From assembly GCA_951217055.1 (NCBI GenBank), contig OX578276.1, forward strand, positions 13,933,430 through 13,997,429: a stretch of DNA of 64,000 nt. The letters run 5' to 3'. The notes under the pieces are model-generated. The model was not told where the DNA came from, ran no database searches, and was given only the letters and a program-made list of their open reading frames with translations. The DNA comes from Gerris lacustris (Eukaryota > Arthropoda > Insecta > Hemiptera > Gerridae). Both the position numbers and the translations under genes were made by a program. The stretch's first letter is position 1, and every line of letters starts with the position of its first letter. This document shows positions 10,577-21,678 of this stretch, piece by piece.

Positions 10577-10699
10577 CTGTAACATAAACACAACTCTATA
10601 ATATAGTGACTATCTGTTCTTTTTGTGAATAAATCCCAAGTAAAAGCTTTAATGCAATAATTTATGGTCTTTTTTAAAATTAATTTCAATAATTAAGCT

Positions 10700-11585
10700 C
10701 TGTAAGTGGCAGGATATCCTCTCCTTTATTACCCAAACCACTTAAAATATATTATACAAGTGCTGAATCAGAGTCAAGACAGACTAACTAACTTTCTGGC
10801 AAAAGAAGCAATTGCTAGAGGTTTGAGCTGGTGGAATGCATGGGAGCGAATGGGTTCAAAGCATGGGGAAATAATAGAAAAAGATTTAGCAACAAAACCA
10901 GACGTACTTAGTATTAGAGGGAAAAATATAATTGACAAAATAAAAATAAATGGGCAGGGTCAGGCTGTTGTTAAAGCAAAGGCAGCAACATTTCACACTC
11001 ACTATAATAAATTATTAACACCTGGGAATGCATGCATGGTTAATAAACAATCATATATAACTAAGTTTAAAGATAGAGCCACCACAAGTTTGCTGTTCAA
11101 GGCAAGAGGGGAGTTGTTTTCCCTCAACTTCAGAAGAGGCAGAAGCGAAGAGCAATGGCTGTGCACAATGTGCAATCTGAGGCAAAGGGAAGACAATCTT
11201 CACTTTATAGCACATTGCCCTGTACTAAAAGAATTTAGAATAACCCATTTTAAGCAACCTTACTTATCAGAGCAACAGTACATAAATCTGCTAAATAACA
11301 AAAATAGTGACTGGGGCCCCCTTGTTTCCTATCTCAAGTCTGCACTTAATTACAGAACCTTTCTTATAAATAACTATAATACCTAACTAACTTACCTAAT
11401 AATAATAAAAAAAAAAAAAAAATAAATAAATAATAAAAATAAATAAAAAATAAATAAAATTGTTAAACAAGCAGTGTAACCCCCTCCTGACGGATTATTT
11501 CCAAGGAGTAGCTTGAAAACTTTCTTTGTATCTATTAAGTAATTACTCTGTAAATAAAAGCTTATTATTATTATTATATTATTAC
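10700..11585 (+). pseudogene. Non-LTR retrotransposon C-terminus and 3' UTR
   Basis: A frame from about 10706 to 11386 encodes 226 residues with a C-terminal CTMCNLRQREDNLHFIAHC motif, the CCHC-like knuckle that ends many non-LTR ORF2 proteins (R1, Jockey, CR1-like groups). It is followed by A-rich simple sequence (11399-11460), a short UTR, the signal AATAAA near 11553 and an ATT-repeat tail. RT and endonuclease are missing, so this is a 5'-truncated copy. The exact clade is uncertain. Confidence 0.7.
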
Positions 11586-11703
11586 CCAAACTAGGAGACT
11601 TGAGGGTAAAACTGAGGTGGTTCTTCGATGGGCGTGAAAAACCAGGGGTTGGCAAAAAGGACCCGAGTGCGGTCTAGTTGCCAGGCTTGGCCTCCCCGCC
11701 CCC

Positions 11704-11727
11704 TTACTACTACTACTACTACTACTA
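11704..11727 (+). repeat. (TAC)n microsatellite after GC-rich tail
   Basis: Eight TAC units follow CCTCCCCGCCCCC. Sequence 11590-11700 before it resembles the 3' end of another short retroelement, but I cannot name it. Confidence 0.6.
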
Positions 11728-12194
11728 GGGAGATGCATTATGCAGATATCAATATGATACTATAAGTATTAAGTGCTGTACACTAACAACACTGTTGATT
11801 TATGGTCGACTACTATTTAAATTAATGTTTTTATTTTAATTAATGGGCTTTATATTAATAAAAGGTACCATGCACCCTGGGCAAGCATTTTTATCCACCC
11901 TCACCCCCTGGTAGCCTTAGTGAGGCTTATGCTAGCCGACTTGTCAACAACTGGCTAACTCTGGTAACACAATAATTGTCCAAAGAAGCTGTGATGCATT
12001 AGACGTTTACCATGATTTTTTAGTAATAAACCTACTTAATGCGCCTGGTATGTTATTAAAATATTTAGACTTTTATGGTGCAGAGGACGAGAGAGTAAAC
12101 TTTAAACAAACCGACAATAAGTAGAAAACCTTTAACTGCATCCTAAGCTCTACAAAAGAGTATATTACCTAATATGTATTAATTTAGACTCAAA
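11728..12194. other. No recognisable feature
   Basis: AT-rich sequence without a coding frame or clear repeat that I can see. Confidence 0.4.
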
Positions 12195-12470
12195 TGATTA
12201 AAAATTCAAATTTTTAAGTTTTAGGTAGTATTCATCCTACGGATAGATTACATTTTTAATTAAAATCAAATTATAATTATCATTAACTACGGCAGACATA
12301 CAGAGAAAAATAGACCCCAGCACTGGGGCTTGAACCTGGTTAGAGCGCCTGTAACAGATATATAGGAGGCCCGTGGTTCAAGTCCCGGTGCTGGGGTCTA
12401 TTTTTCTCTGTATGTCTCCCCTAGTTAATGATAATTATAATTTGATTCAAATAATTAATATTTTTATAAA
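12195..12470. mobile_element. Inverted-repeat element with tRNA-like 3' half
   Basis: Arms at 12265-12336 and 12375-12446 are inverted copies of each other (72 bp, few mismatches), around a 38-base spacer. The right arm contains GGTTCAAGTCC, close to the RNA polymerase III B box, in the context of a tRNA anticodon-to-T-arm region. Sequence outside the arms (GGTAGTATTCAT... left) matches the element at 24776-25001, so this is a repeat family. Confidence 0.7.
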
Positions 12471-13006
12471 GGTAGCTTCACTTCAAAAAACATCAATTCT
12501 AATTGTAAGACTAGGGTAAGGGTGTTATTATACATAGCTAACTTGACCTCATGCAAGTATCCCTATTTTATTTTATTCCCTATTTTATTAGTTTTGCTTG
12601 TATAACCTGTTTTATGTACCCTCAACTTACCTTCCTGAAACTTAAGCCATCCGGCTTTAAACCCTTGCAAGGTCATAGAATATTTGGACCAAGTCAGCTT
12701 TGACTCAACTTGAACTGCCTAAACAAAAAAGGGTACCAGACAGTAGACTTTGATAAATAAAAAAAAAATGTCGCCCACCTGACAAATTATGAGAACGAGC
12801 TGTCAAAAAATGACAAAGATGTAAGGTTGTGAAGTTGTGATTACTAGAAGGTTACTACATCACCACTATTTTAAAACATAATAAGTACAATTTAACTGGA
12901 AAGTTCTAGAGGGAAAAACATTTCACACAATCTATCTTAACCTCTACTTTATATTTGTTTTTTCTTCAACAAATGTTGTTAAAATCAACACCTTTTTAAA
13001 TTGTAA
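12471..13006. other. No recognisable gene
   Basis: AT-rich. The stretch 12880-12910 (ACAATTTAACTGGAA) recurs near 16645. CTCTACTTTATA at about 12944 recurs at 16282 and may mark the target duplication of the 13-16 kb insertion. Confidence 0.4.
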
Positions 13007-13500
13007 ATTATAATTAATTTTTGATGGATTTTTAGGTGTGTATTTAAAAATAAAAACTAGATGATTTTCATTTCTTTTTTTTTTTTTTTTATTTAATTTG
13101 TGAGACGTTTCGACCCTCTAAGGTCATCTTCTCATCACATCCTTTTTCATTCTACAATTGAAAAACATATACAATAATATTATTACTAATCATTCAACAA
13201 TTCCTTATTTCTTTCATTATTTAACATTATTTTACAATTTGTATTCACATAAAGCTTCAAAAATACATGTATAATTACAAACAAAACATCATTACTTACA
13301 ATTGATGTGTTGTGTGGTCACATTGAATTTTTATTTTACCGCTAATAAATTATGTATACATTTTATATATATAAACTAAAGATTTCAATAAAAGTTAAAC
13401 CATGTTATTATTGTTTTTAAAGATTTTATTTTTCATGTTTTTATTAAATTATATCTAATAGTAAATTCAAAAAACGAGTTTAATGAAGTAATATGTGTTC

Positions 13501-13554
13501 TGTATATGCATGTGTGTGTGTATGTGTGTGTGTATGTATATATGTGTATATATA

Positions 13555-13625
<71 letters not shown>

Positions 13626-13632
13626 TGGATGT
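13501..13632 (+). repeat. TG/TA microsatellite
   Basis: Alternating TG then TA dinucleotides for about 130 bases. Any reading frame through it is an artefact. Confidence 0.95.
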
Positions 13633-13858
13633 ATGTATGTCTATGTATATTTTATAATTTCATTGTTAAATATTTCAGTTTTTAATCAAAAAAATGTTTA
13701 ATTAGTTTAGCTAATTTTATTATGTAATAAAAAATTTGACGAATCTTACAGAGGATTATGATTTTATTATTAATTGAAATATAATTGACAAATAATTAAT
13801 ATAAAAATGCCATTTTTCAAAACTGGTCTTATTTTCAATTTTTTTTTTTTTTTTTTTT

Positions 13859-14290
13859 GGTTTCTGTATTCTTCACCTTAGTTGTATCTATGTGCAAAAT
13901 TTGGGGAAGATTAAATAACGGAAAGTGGTTCAAAATTGGGGTAATAGGTGTGCGATGAAACTTAAAAAGCAAATAAATTTGACGCCATTTTGTTTTTATT
14001 TTTTGTTTTTTTGGTTTCTGTATTCTTCACCTAAGTTGTATCTATGTGCAAAATTTGGGGAAGATTGAATGATGGTAAGTGGTTCAAAATTGGGGTAATA
14101 GGTGTGCGATGAAACTTAAAAAGCAAATAAATTTGACGCCATTTTGTTTTTATTTTTTGTTTTCTTTTGGTTTCTGTATTCTTCACCTTAGTTGTATCTA
14201 TGTGCAAAATTTGGGGAAGATTGAATCACGGGAAGGGGTTCAAAATTGGGGAAACGGAAATGTGCGATGAAACTTACAAAGCAAAGTAAT
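13859..14290 (+). repeat. Tandem repeat, about 155-bp unit, 2.8 copies
   Basis: GGTTTCTGTATTCTTCACCT starts copies at 13859, 14013 and 14169. Each copy contains GCAAAATTTGGGGAAGATT and GTGCGATGAAACTTA. A T-run precedes each copy. Confidence 0.9.
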
Positions 14291-14578
14291 ATAAGACCAG
14301 TAAAAAAAAAAAAAAAAATTCAATGTGACCACACAACACATCAATTGTAAGTAATGATGTTTTGTTTGTAATTATCAGAGACGGGACGTTTATGACTTTT
14401 ATTTTTCCATTTCATGACCTTTATTCTATGACTTTTATGACTTTTATTATCCTGTTTTATGACCTCTATTTTAGAAAATCGGTTGTTTTATGAAGTTTTA
14501 GCAAAAAGTATGACGTTTATTTTCAATGTGAAAAATTAGCCTTTTTTAGCGAAAATTTAGCGTTATTTTGGAGGGTAA

Positions 14579-14845
14579 CTAGCAGAATGCTTCAACGATG
14601 TAAAAATAATCATGTTGTTCTATATTATCCAGCGTTAAATTGGCTCTTTTGTCCGTCAGTAGAATTTTAAACTTGGAAAAAGACCATTCGACGTCGGCAG
14701 ATGAGCTGGGAGCAAATTTCATGCATGACACTTCATTTGCTTTTTGCCCTTCAGGCAATTTCCAAAATTCTTTGCCCTTTAGTCGGGCAGCTATGGCCTG
14801 GGCGTGTTCCCATCCATGATTCAAATTTTGATGTTTTTTTAACAA
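14579..14845 (-). pseudogene. hAT transposase, C-terminal dimerisation domain fragment
   Basis: The minus-strand frame of 88 residues contains MKFAPSSSADVEWSFSKFK followed by LLTDKRANLTLDN, the hallmark of the hAT C-terminal dimerisation (hATC) region. The DDE core upstream is missing, so this copy could not move itself. It lies inside the element defined by CAGAGACGGGA termini, which ties that terminus type to hAT. Confidence 0.88.
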
Positions 14846-15290
14846 AATGGCATGAAAAATTAAACATTTTCCACACGTGTTATATATTTTTGTAATCTAC
14901 TCCTCAATACCTTTCATTATATACCTCACTCAAAATTTTTAAAAAAAAAATCCCCCGTGACAGGAATTAGCCGCCATCTTGGATTCCCAGTAATTCATAT
15001 CGAATTGCTATTCTTATTTTTCTATGGCCTAGCAGAAAGCACATTTTGCATATTTTTTCATATTTTTAGAAACAGCGGAAATATAGTGTTGAGAGGGGGG
15101 GGGGGGGGGGGGGGGTACACGCAAAATTTTGATGTTTTTTGACAAAATGGCATTGAAAATTAAACGCTTTCCTCAAGTGTTTTAAAGTTTTGTATCTACT
15201 CTTCAATACCTTTCATTTGATACCCCACTAAAAAATAAAAAAATAAAAAAAAAAATCGCGCGACGTGAGTTATCCGCCATTTTGAATTTG
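14823..15290 (+). repeat. Tandem repeat, about 302-bp unit, 1.5 copies, with a G21 run
   Basis: AAATTTTGATGTTTTTT...AAAATGGCAT at 14823 recurs at 15126, and both copies reach a GCCGCCAT/TCCGCCAT segment. A run of 21 G lies at 15095-15115. Confidence 0.75.
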
Positions 15291-16309
15291 AACAGCTGAT
15301 TATTTTGAGTTCGCAATATTTTTCCTGTGTGTGCGTCAAAACGATCTTTAATATTGGAATTTCATGTTTGTATCTCTTTTGATTCAAAAGATATTGGAAC
15401 TGTACCGACTGACAGATAAACAGACACATGAACAAAACTATAAGGGTTTCCTTTTTTGGTTTACCAACGAAACCCAAGTAATAGAACAAGTAAAAAAAAC
15501 AACAAGTAACACGAGTAAGAAATCAAATGAGCAATTAAACATTCTAATCTTTACCATGAATATGTACAAAATCTTAAGTTCTGGAACAGCTAATTAGGAA
15601 ACTGCCCAACCCAATGGAAGATTTGTTCCAAGAAGGAGCCGATCAAGAGCCCTAGTTTGGAATTAGGGATGACCGTCGGTGCCTGTCTAGTTGCAGGTAT
15701 GCATAAGCGCATTAGTTAAGTCCGAAAGTGATCAGGGAATTAAGAGCCCAGGCCTTTCACTAAGCTGGTGTAAGGGTTCTTTGTTTGAACTGCACTTTTA
15801 CCTGGAACCGGACCAGGGGTGTTCAATATAAAAATTTGCTTTAACAAAAGAAAAAAACAAAAAAAAACTTTTTGCTAAGTTTTGACAAAAAAGGCCATTC
15901 TATGACGTTTATCCCAAGAAAACCCCATTTTATGACGTTTATTCGAAAAATGGCTATTTTATGACAAAATCATATGACTATGACGTTTATGACTTTTTCC
16001 CGTCTCTGGTAATTATACATGTATTTTTGAAGCTTTATGTGAATTCAAATTGTAAAATAATGTTAAATAATGAAAGAAATAAGGAATTGTTGAATGATTA
16101 GTAATAATATTATTGTATATGTTTTTCAATTGTAGAATGAAAAAGGATGTGATGAGAAGATGACCTTAGAGGGTCGAAACGTCTCACAAATTAAATAAAA
16201 AAAAATAAAAGAAATGAAAATCATCTAGTTTTTATTTTTAAATACACACCTAAAAATCCATCAAAAATTAATTATAATATCTCTACTTTATAGTGTATGA
16301 AGTTCCACT

Positions 16310-16616
16310 ACTTGGACCAAGTATACTTTGATCGTGTAAACCTTACTTCTAAGTTCCACCAAGTGGATTTGATCAAAGTTACTTGGACCAAGTATACTTT
16401 GATCGTGTAAACCTTACTTCTAAGTTCCACCAAGTGGATTTGATCAAAGTTACTTGGACCAAGTATACTTTGATCGTGTAAACCTTACTTCTAAGTTCCA
16501 CCAAGTGGATTTGATCAAAGTTACTTGGACCAAGTATACTTTGATCGTGTAAACCTTACTTCTAAGTTCCACCAAGTGGATTTGATCAAAGTTACTTGGA
16601 CCAAGTATACTGGTTC
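16310..16616 (+). repeat. Tandem satellite, 71-bp unit, 4.3 copies
   Basis: Units start ACTTGGACCAAGTATACTTT at 16310, 16381, 16452, 16523 and 16594 and look identical. Each holds palindromes CTTGGACCAAG, CCACCAAGTGG and TTTGATCAAA. A single diverged unit occurs at about 21690-21745. Confidence 0.95.
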
Positions 16617-16760
16617 GTATAAACCCAGCTTAAAACTTAATAAGCACAATTTAACTGGAATGTTCTAAGTTGTTTTAGCTGTCCCTATTTATTCAGTACT
16701 TTATTACTTGGGTAAATTAGGGTATATATAGAAGACTCGTAGATTGCTACAACTGGCTAT

Positions 16761-17312
16761 GGTAAATCTGCACTATTTGGCCCACTAACTTCTAATTGTC
16801 CGATTTACTTGCAATTTTTTTTAAACTGTTCCTTTTTACATATTAAAAACGATTCCGGTTGTACCATCTCGTTAAATTCAATAGTTTTTTCGTAAAAAAA
16901 TACGTAAAAGCGTCACTTTCTTAGGGAAATGAGGAAGGTTATGGCGAAAAGTACTAATCTTAACCTAAACTAACTATAACCTTCCCGTATTTTTCTTAGG
17001 AAGTGACTTTTTACGTATTTTTTTGGCTAAAGTTAAAGTGATAATTTAGCGAATTTTATACTTCGATTTGGACATCTACCTGGTCTATATGCAGCAGGGT
17101 TGTTTTTCTTCAGAAAATGAGTTAAAATAATTCGTTTCTCTGAACAGCCCTGAACACTTCACTTTTACGTATTTTTTTAAGAAAAAACTATTGAATTTAA
17201 CGAGATGGTACAACCGGAATCGTTTTTAATATGTAAAAAGGAACAGTTTAAAAAAAATTGCAAGAAAATCGGACAATTAGAAGTTAGTAAGCCAAATAGT
17301 GCAGATTTACCC
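16761..17312. mobile_element. Foldback-type element, about 155-bp inverted arms
   Basis: Left arm 16761-16915 (GGTAAATCTGCACTATTTGG...) and right arm about 17158-17312 are inverted copies with only a few mismatches. The 240-bp centre also holds imperfect inverted TACGTAAAA and AACCTTCC segments. No coding sequence. Confidence 0.85.
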
Positions 17313-17624
17313 AAGGTTGTTATAATATATAAACACTCAATTTTTTTGTTTCATCGAAATGATAACAGTTGATATTTTACCTGGTATAAGAGGAAAAAGT
17401 CACATTAACTTCTAAGTAATTGGTTTCGTCATTAATTAAATTAAGGTTGGATGGATCAGAAAACCTCCTTCAAACTACAACTCATACAATGTGCTTATTT
17501 AAAAATTATAAAAATATTAGTTAACGTTCTAAAATTAACAAAACCGATAACAAAACACAAAATCGGTAACCTGTATGTAACCTCATGAGGTAACCAAGAT
17601 GAAACCTTGGTCTAGAAACTTATT
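17313..17624. other. No recognisable feature
   Basis: AT-rich, nothing seen. Confidence 0.4.
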
Positions 17625-17791
17625 TTTATAATTATGTATTTGTTAAAAATAAAAAAGGAATTATATAATTACAATAAGGTATTGTATTGTTATTATAGAT
17701 TATTTTATAAGGGTTTTATGGGGTAAGGTATTTATTTTATAATAGTGGAAGAGCGAAAAATTTAGGCGGGAATTTTTAATTGAATTCATAT
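17625..17791 (+). repeat. Direct repeat, first copy
   Basis: About 167 bp, including AAGGGTTTTATGGGGTAAGG and GGCGGGAATTTT, recur in the same orientation at 19224-19400 with small indels. The pair could be LTR-like ends of a 1.8-kb unit, but TG/CA borders are not evident. Confidence 0.85.
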
Positions 17792-18477
17792 TTAAATTAA
17801 ATTTATACTATGTCGTTTAAAGTTATTAATAATTAGAATTGTTAACGATTAATTGACGAAAGCGGGGATTTTTTTTATTATTTTAATATTTCTGATTACT
17901 TTTTTATATATTTAGGATTGCAGCATAATATTTACTTTATTTGTCTTTAGAATCATTTTTAAAGTGTATGGAGTTTTTAGTCATGGATATACAGTGTATA
18001 CTACTACTACAATATGGATATTTTACTCATAAAATACGACCACACATTGTGTGAAGGAGAATCAGGGAAAGAATGAAATGCTAAGCTGTATCATCAACAA
18101 AAATAGATCACCTATTAATGTGGCACATAGCTTCCTCGTATCGCATTAATTTTATGCTTCTAAAAACAATTATTATCTAATTTATTTAATTGTTTCCCCC
18201 GTTTTATTTTTTTGTATTTTAATAAAAATCAAAATTGTTTTGATGTTTAACATGAGGGATACTATACCCTTAAGGGCACTTTTTTACTTTAGCACCCCCT
18301 TCGGTTCTAAGCAATAGTAGGCCCTAGGAAGGCCCCAAAGGTGTATGTATGTGTTATGTGTTATAATGTCTCCAAAATAAATACGAGTATAAGACTAAAA
18401 TAAGGTAAAATCACATACCAAATTAAATGAACATCATCTGTAAATAGAAATATTCTTTTCTTTATAATTTTTCATTT
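17792..18477. other. No recognisable gene
   Basis: AT-rich sequence inside the direct-repeat pair. A C-rich TTTAGCACCCCCTTC segment at about 18290 is related to the repeats at 18478-18640. Confidence 0.4.
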
Positions 18478-18640
18478 AGTTTAGCACCCCCCTCTAATTT
18501 ATTGGGGGTGTTAAAGTAAAATCTTTCACCATCCGTTCTCTTTTAGTTCAACACCCTCCTCTGCGTTATTAGGGGGGTGTTAAAGTAAAATGTTTCGCCA
18601 TCCGTTCTCTTTTATTTTAGCACCCCCCCCCCCCCTCCAC
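18478..18640 (+). repeat. Tandem repeat, about 65-bp unit, C-rich
   Basis: TTTAGCACCCCCCTC...GGGGGTGTTAAAGTAAAAT...CCATCCGTTCTC occurs two and a half times. Within a unit the C-run and G-run are complementary and would pair. A C13 run ends the block. Confidence 0.8.
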
Positions 18641-18810
18641 CAACCTCTGATTCATACGTCGCGTCAGAGAGGTTACGTAAAGTGACGAAGGTTGCTGTGA
18701 CGTCATGCGCCCTCCACGATTTTTTGTCAGGTTATCTTTTCTGGCTCATAACAAATCATTGTTTACTAGAGTTCTGTAAGCAATTTATAGTTTTTTCCTC
18801 TTTTTATTGT

Positions 18811-19059
18811 ATTAAAAGCTTTTTTAACCTTATCATATATTAGTAACATCATTAATAAGCCAACAAATGTATACATTATAGATGATAAAACAAATAATTC
18901 TCACAAATAACTCAAATAAGATGTAAAATAACTTACTTACAGATGTGCTCCTTTTACTCTATTAAAAGCTTTTTTAACTGTTTTTAACCTTATCATATAT
19001 CAGTAACATCATTAATAAGCCAATAAATGTATACATTTTAGATGATAAAACAAATAATT
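18811..19059 (+). repeat. Direct repeat, about 90-100 bp, period 150
   Basis: ATTAAAAGCTTTTTTAAC...ATGATAAAACAAATAATT occurs at 18811-18899 and 18961-19059; the second copy has 9 extra bases. Confidence 0.9.
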
Positions 19060-19223
19060 GATTAAAAAATAATAATAAAATAAAATAGCACTGATAAACC
19101 CCCACCTATATCCAATGTTATGAGCCAGCTAACCTAACTTCACACACTTTTTTACGTAAGTGACGTCACACTTCCCCGGCGTATTACTTTTCCTCACTAC
19201 TAAAATAGTAGGAAAAATATTGT

Positions 19224-19400
19224 ATTTATAATTATGGATTATGTATTTGTTAAAAATAAAAAAGGTATTTTTGTATTATATAATTACAATAAGGTATTGT
19301 ATTGTTATTATAGATTATTTTATAAGGGTTTTATGGGGTAAGGTATTTATTTTATAATAGTGGATGAGAGAAAAATTTAGGCGGGAATTTTGAATTGAAT
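19224..19400 (+). repeat. Direct repeat, second copy
   Basis: Matches 17625-17791. Confidence 0.85.
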
Positions 19401-19918
19401 TAATAGTAGAAGAGAAATAGGCTAAAAATGTGTGTTAGGAGGAACTAATTCCCACAAAAACGAAGTTTGATTTTTTTAGTTCTTTGATGGTGTCTGTTTG
19501 CCATACTAAAAGTCTAGAAAAATCCAACTATGCAAAATGCGTTTTTTGGCCGCCATCTTGGAAAATAACGGCTCATTTGCTTGTAATTCCTTAAATATTG
19601 TAGATAGAAAAAAAGTTTCAAATATCAAATGCAGGAAACAATAAAAAAAAAAACTTTTGTTCTTATAAGATATCATTTTAGGGGTATTCATTAAAAATTG
19701 GGGGGGGGGGGGGGGGGTTGCGGAGGGAATTTTAGTTGAGAAGTTTAAAATTTGGTTTCAGCGATCCTTAAAACCAAAAGTTATCCCATTTCCATAACTA
19801 CCATGAATTCTCCCAGCTCCCAGGTATTGATAACTAACATGAATTCTCCCAGGTATATTGGTCCCATATGGTTTCTATTGCACGGACAAATAAAACTAGA
19901 TCGTCTATAACTAGTAAT
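19401..19918. other. No gene; G18 run and short repeats
   Basis: A run of 18 G lies at 19700-19717. ATGAATTCTCCCAG occurs twice near 19803 and 19840. A GCCGCCATCTTGGAAAA segment at about 19550 relates to the neighbouring element. Confidence 0.5.
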
Positions 19919-21466
19919 CAAGTAAGGCGCGCTTCACTTAAATACGGCGATAATCGCCGGTTTCTGAACATTAAAGTTAAAATTATTACGTGTAATATGA
20001 TTACACTAATTTTAATAGTAATATTCTTTTTTTACTCTTCAAGACCTTTAAATTAATGTATAACAGTTTATATTATGGTAACTAAAACAAAGTTTAGTCA
20101 CCCGCCATATTGGCCCCAATCTTGAAAATTTTAATAGTTGCATATTCTTTTTCCGCATTTCAAGACCTCTAAATTGATATATAACATGTCATGGTTACTA
20201 AAAACTTTTTTTTAGTCGCCCGCCATATTGGCCGCCATCTTGAAAATATAAGTGTGAAAAGTCCAAAATGTGTCCAGTTGTCTCAAATGCCGAGTTGCAC
20301 CTGTGTGCCAAATTTCATGTTCCTAGCTATAGTAGTTTATGAATTGAAACAAGCAACGGACAGACAGACAGAGCCGTTATATAAGATTTCTTTTTGTACT
20401 TTGTACAGAAACCTAAAAGCTTTATATGTAGGTATTTATTGAAGAATACATATTTATTTAGCATAGTTATTTTACTAATAGTTGAAACCAGAAGTATATC
20501 CATGAGCAAGAGTAAGCGGGTGTTTTAATCTGATTTATTTTTAGGTTTCTGTACCAAGTACAAAAAGAAACCTTATATAACGGCTCTGTCTGTCTGTCTG
20601 TCAGTCTGTCCGTTGGTGTCTGTCCGTTGCTTGTTTCAATTCATAAACTACTATAGCTAGGACCATGAAATTCGGCACACAGGTGCATCTCGGCATTTTA
20701 GACAACTTGACACATTTTGGGTTTTCCACACGTAATATTTTCAAGATGGCGGCCAATATGGCGGGCGACTAAAAATAGTTCTTAGTAACTATGACATGTT
20801 ATATATCAATTTAAAGGTCTTGAAGTGTAGACAAAGAATATGCAATTATTAAAATGTTACACTTAAAAGTTTCAAGATGGCGGCCAATATGGCGGGCGAC
20901 TAAAAAAGTTCTTAGTAACTATGACATGTTATATATATCAATTTAAAGGTCTTGAAATGCGGAAAAAGAATATGCAACTATTAAAATTCACATAATATTT
21001 TGAAGATGGCCAATATGGCGGGCGACTAAAAAAAGTTCTTAGTAACTATGACATGTTACATGTTATATATCAATCTAAAGGTCTTGAAGTGTAGAAAAAG
21101 AATATGCAATTATTAAAATTTTACACTTAAAAGTTTCAAGATGGCGGCCAATATGGCGGGCGACTAAAAAAGTTCTTAGTAACTATGACATGTTATATAT
21201 CAATTTAAATGTCTTGAAATGCGGAAAAAGAATATGCAACTATTAAAATTCACATAATATTTTCAAGTTGGCGGCCAATATGGCGGGTGACTAAACATTG
21301 TTTACTTACCAACCATAACATGTTATATATCAATTTAAAGGTCTTGAAGAGTAGAAATATACTATTAAACTTAGTGTAATTATATTACACTTAATAATTT
21401 TAACTTTAATGTACAGAAACCGGCGATTATCGCCCCCACGTACTTACGTGAAGCGCGCCTTACTTG
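19919..21466. mobile_element. Large inverted-repeat element with internal tandem repeats
   Basis: The ends CAAGTAAGGCGCGCTTCAC (19919) and its reverse complement (to 21466) continue inward with CGATAATCGCCGGTTTCTG and TTAAAGTTAAAATT on both sides. Inside, 20195-20420 is inverted at about 20545-20790 (sharing GACAGACAGAC, GGCCAATATGGCGGGCGAC). From 20770 to 21350 a unit of about 120 bp with AAGATGGCGGCCAATATGGC and CTATGACATGTTATAT is tandemly repeated about five times. No coding sequence is present, so it would depend on another element's enzyme. Confidence 0.85.
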
Positions 21467-21479
21467 TTTAATGTTAATG

Positions 21480-21678
21480 TGGCATGATGAAGAGAGTATT
21501 TTCCAAAAAAAACCAAAACAAAAACCCTAATAACAGTGTAGGCTCGGTATCTGCTGAAATAGCGTAAAAAGTGAGTTTTAAGCATGTAAATTCAAAAAAA
21601 TATCCCCCGGACCCCCCACGAAGGGGGCCCCGCCATATCTTACCGCCCAGAACCCCGCAAGGCCTAGAACCGCCACTG
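21480..21678 (-). mobile_element. hAT-like transposon end
   Basis: GGCCTAGAACCGCCACTG at 21661-21678 is the reverse complement of a CAGTGGCGGTTCTAGG terminus common in hAT-type short elements, preceded by CCCCCCACGAAGGGGGCC. The other end is not visible. Confidence 0.45.

Larger units (their letters stand above)
14376..16008 (-). mobile_element. hAT transposon remnant with perfect 8-bp target duplication
   Basis: Ends CAGAGACGGGA and TCCCGTCTCTG are perfect 11-bp inverted repeats, and GTAATTAT flanks both sides (14368-14375, 16009-16016). The 1633-bp element keeps only the C-terminal part of the transposase. Subterminal TATGACTTTTAT/TGACGTTTAT motifs recur at both ends and may be transposase-binding sites. 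Confidence 0.93.
13007..16278. mobile_element. Element with about 325-bp terminal inverted repeats, split by a hAT insertion
   Basis: Sequence 13007-13331 is repeated in reverse complement as 14314-14375 plus 16017-16278, the two parts being separated exactly by the hAT element at 14376-16008. The arms contain GAGACGTTTCGACCC...GGTCATCTTCTCATCAC, similar in layout to termini of Penelope-like elements. The interior (13332-14313) has only a TG/TA microsatellite and 155-bp tandem repeats, no coding sequence. Confidence 0.75.

Noticed and set aside
13495..13701. Frame reading repeated Tyr-Ile and Cys-Val
   Set aside because: Translation of a TG/TA microsatellite.
16310..16616. Regular repeat array that could suggest CRISPR
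   Set aside because: Units abut without unique spacers and the context is eukaryotic.
17625..19400. Direct repeats as LTRs of a small retroelement
   Set aside because: No TG/CA borders, primer site, polypurine tract or coding sequence between them.
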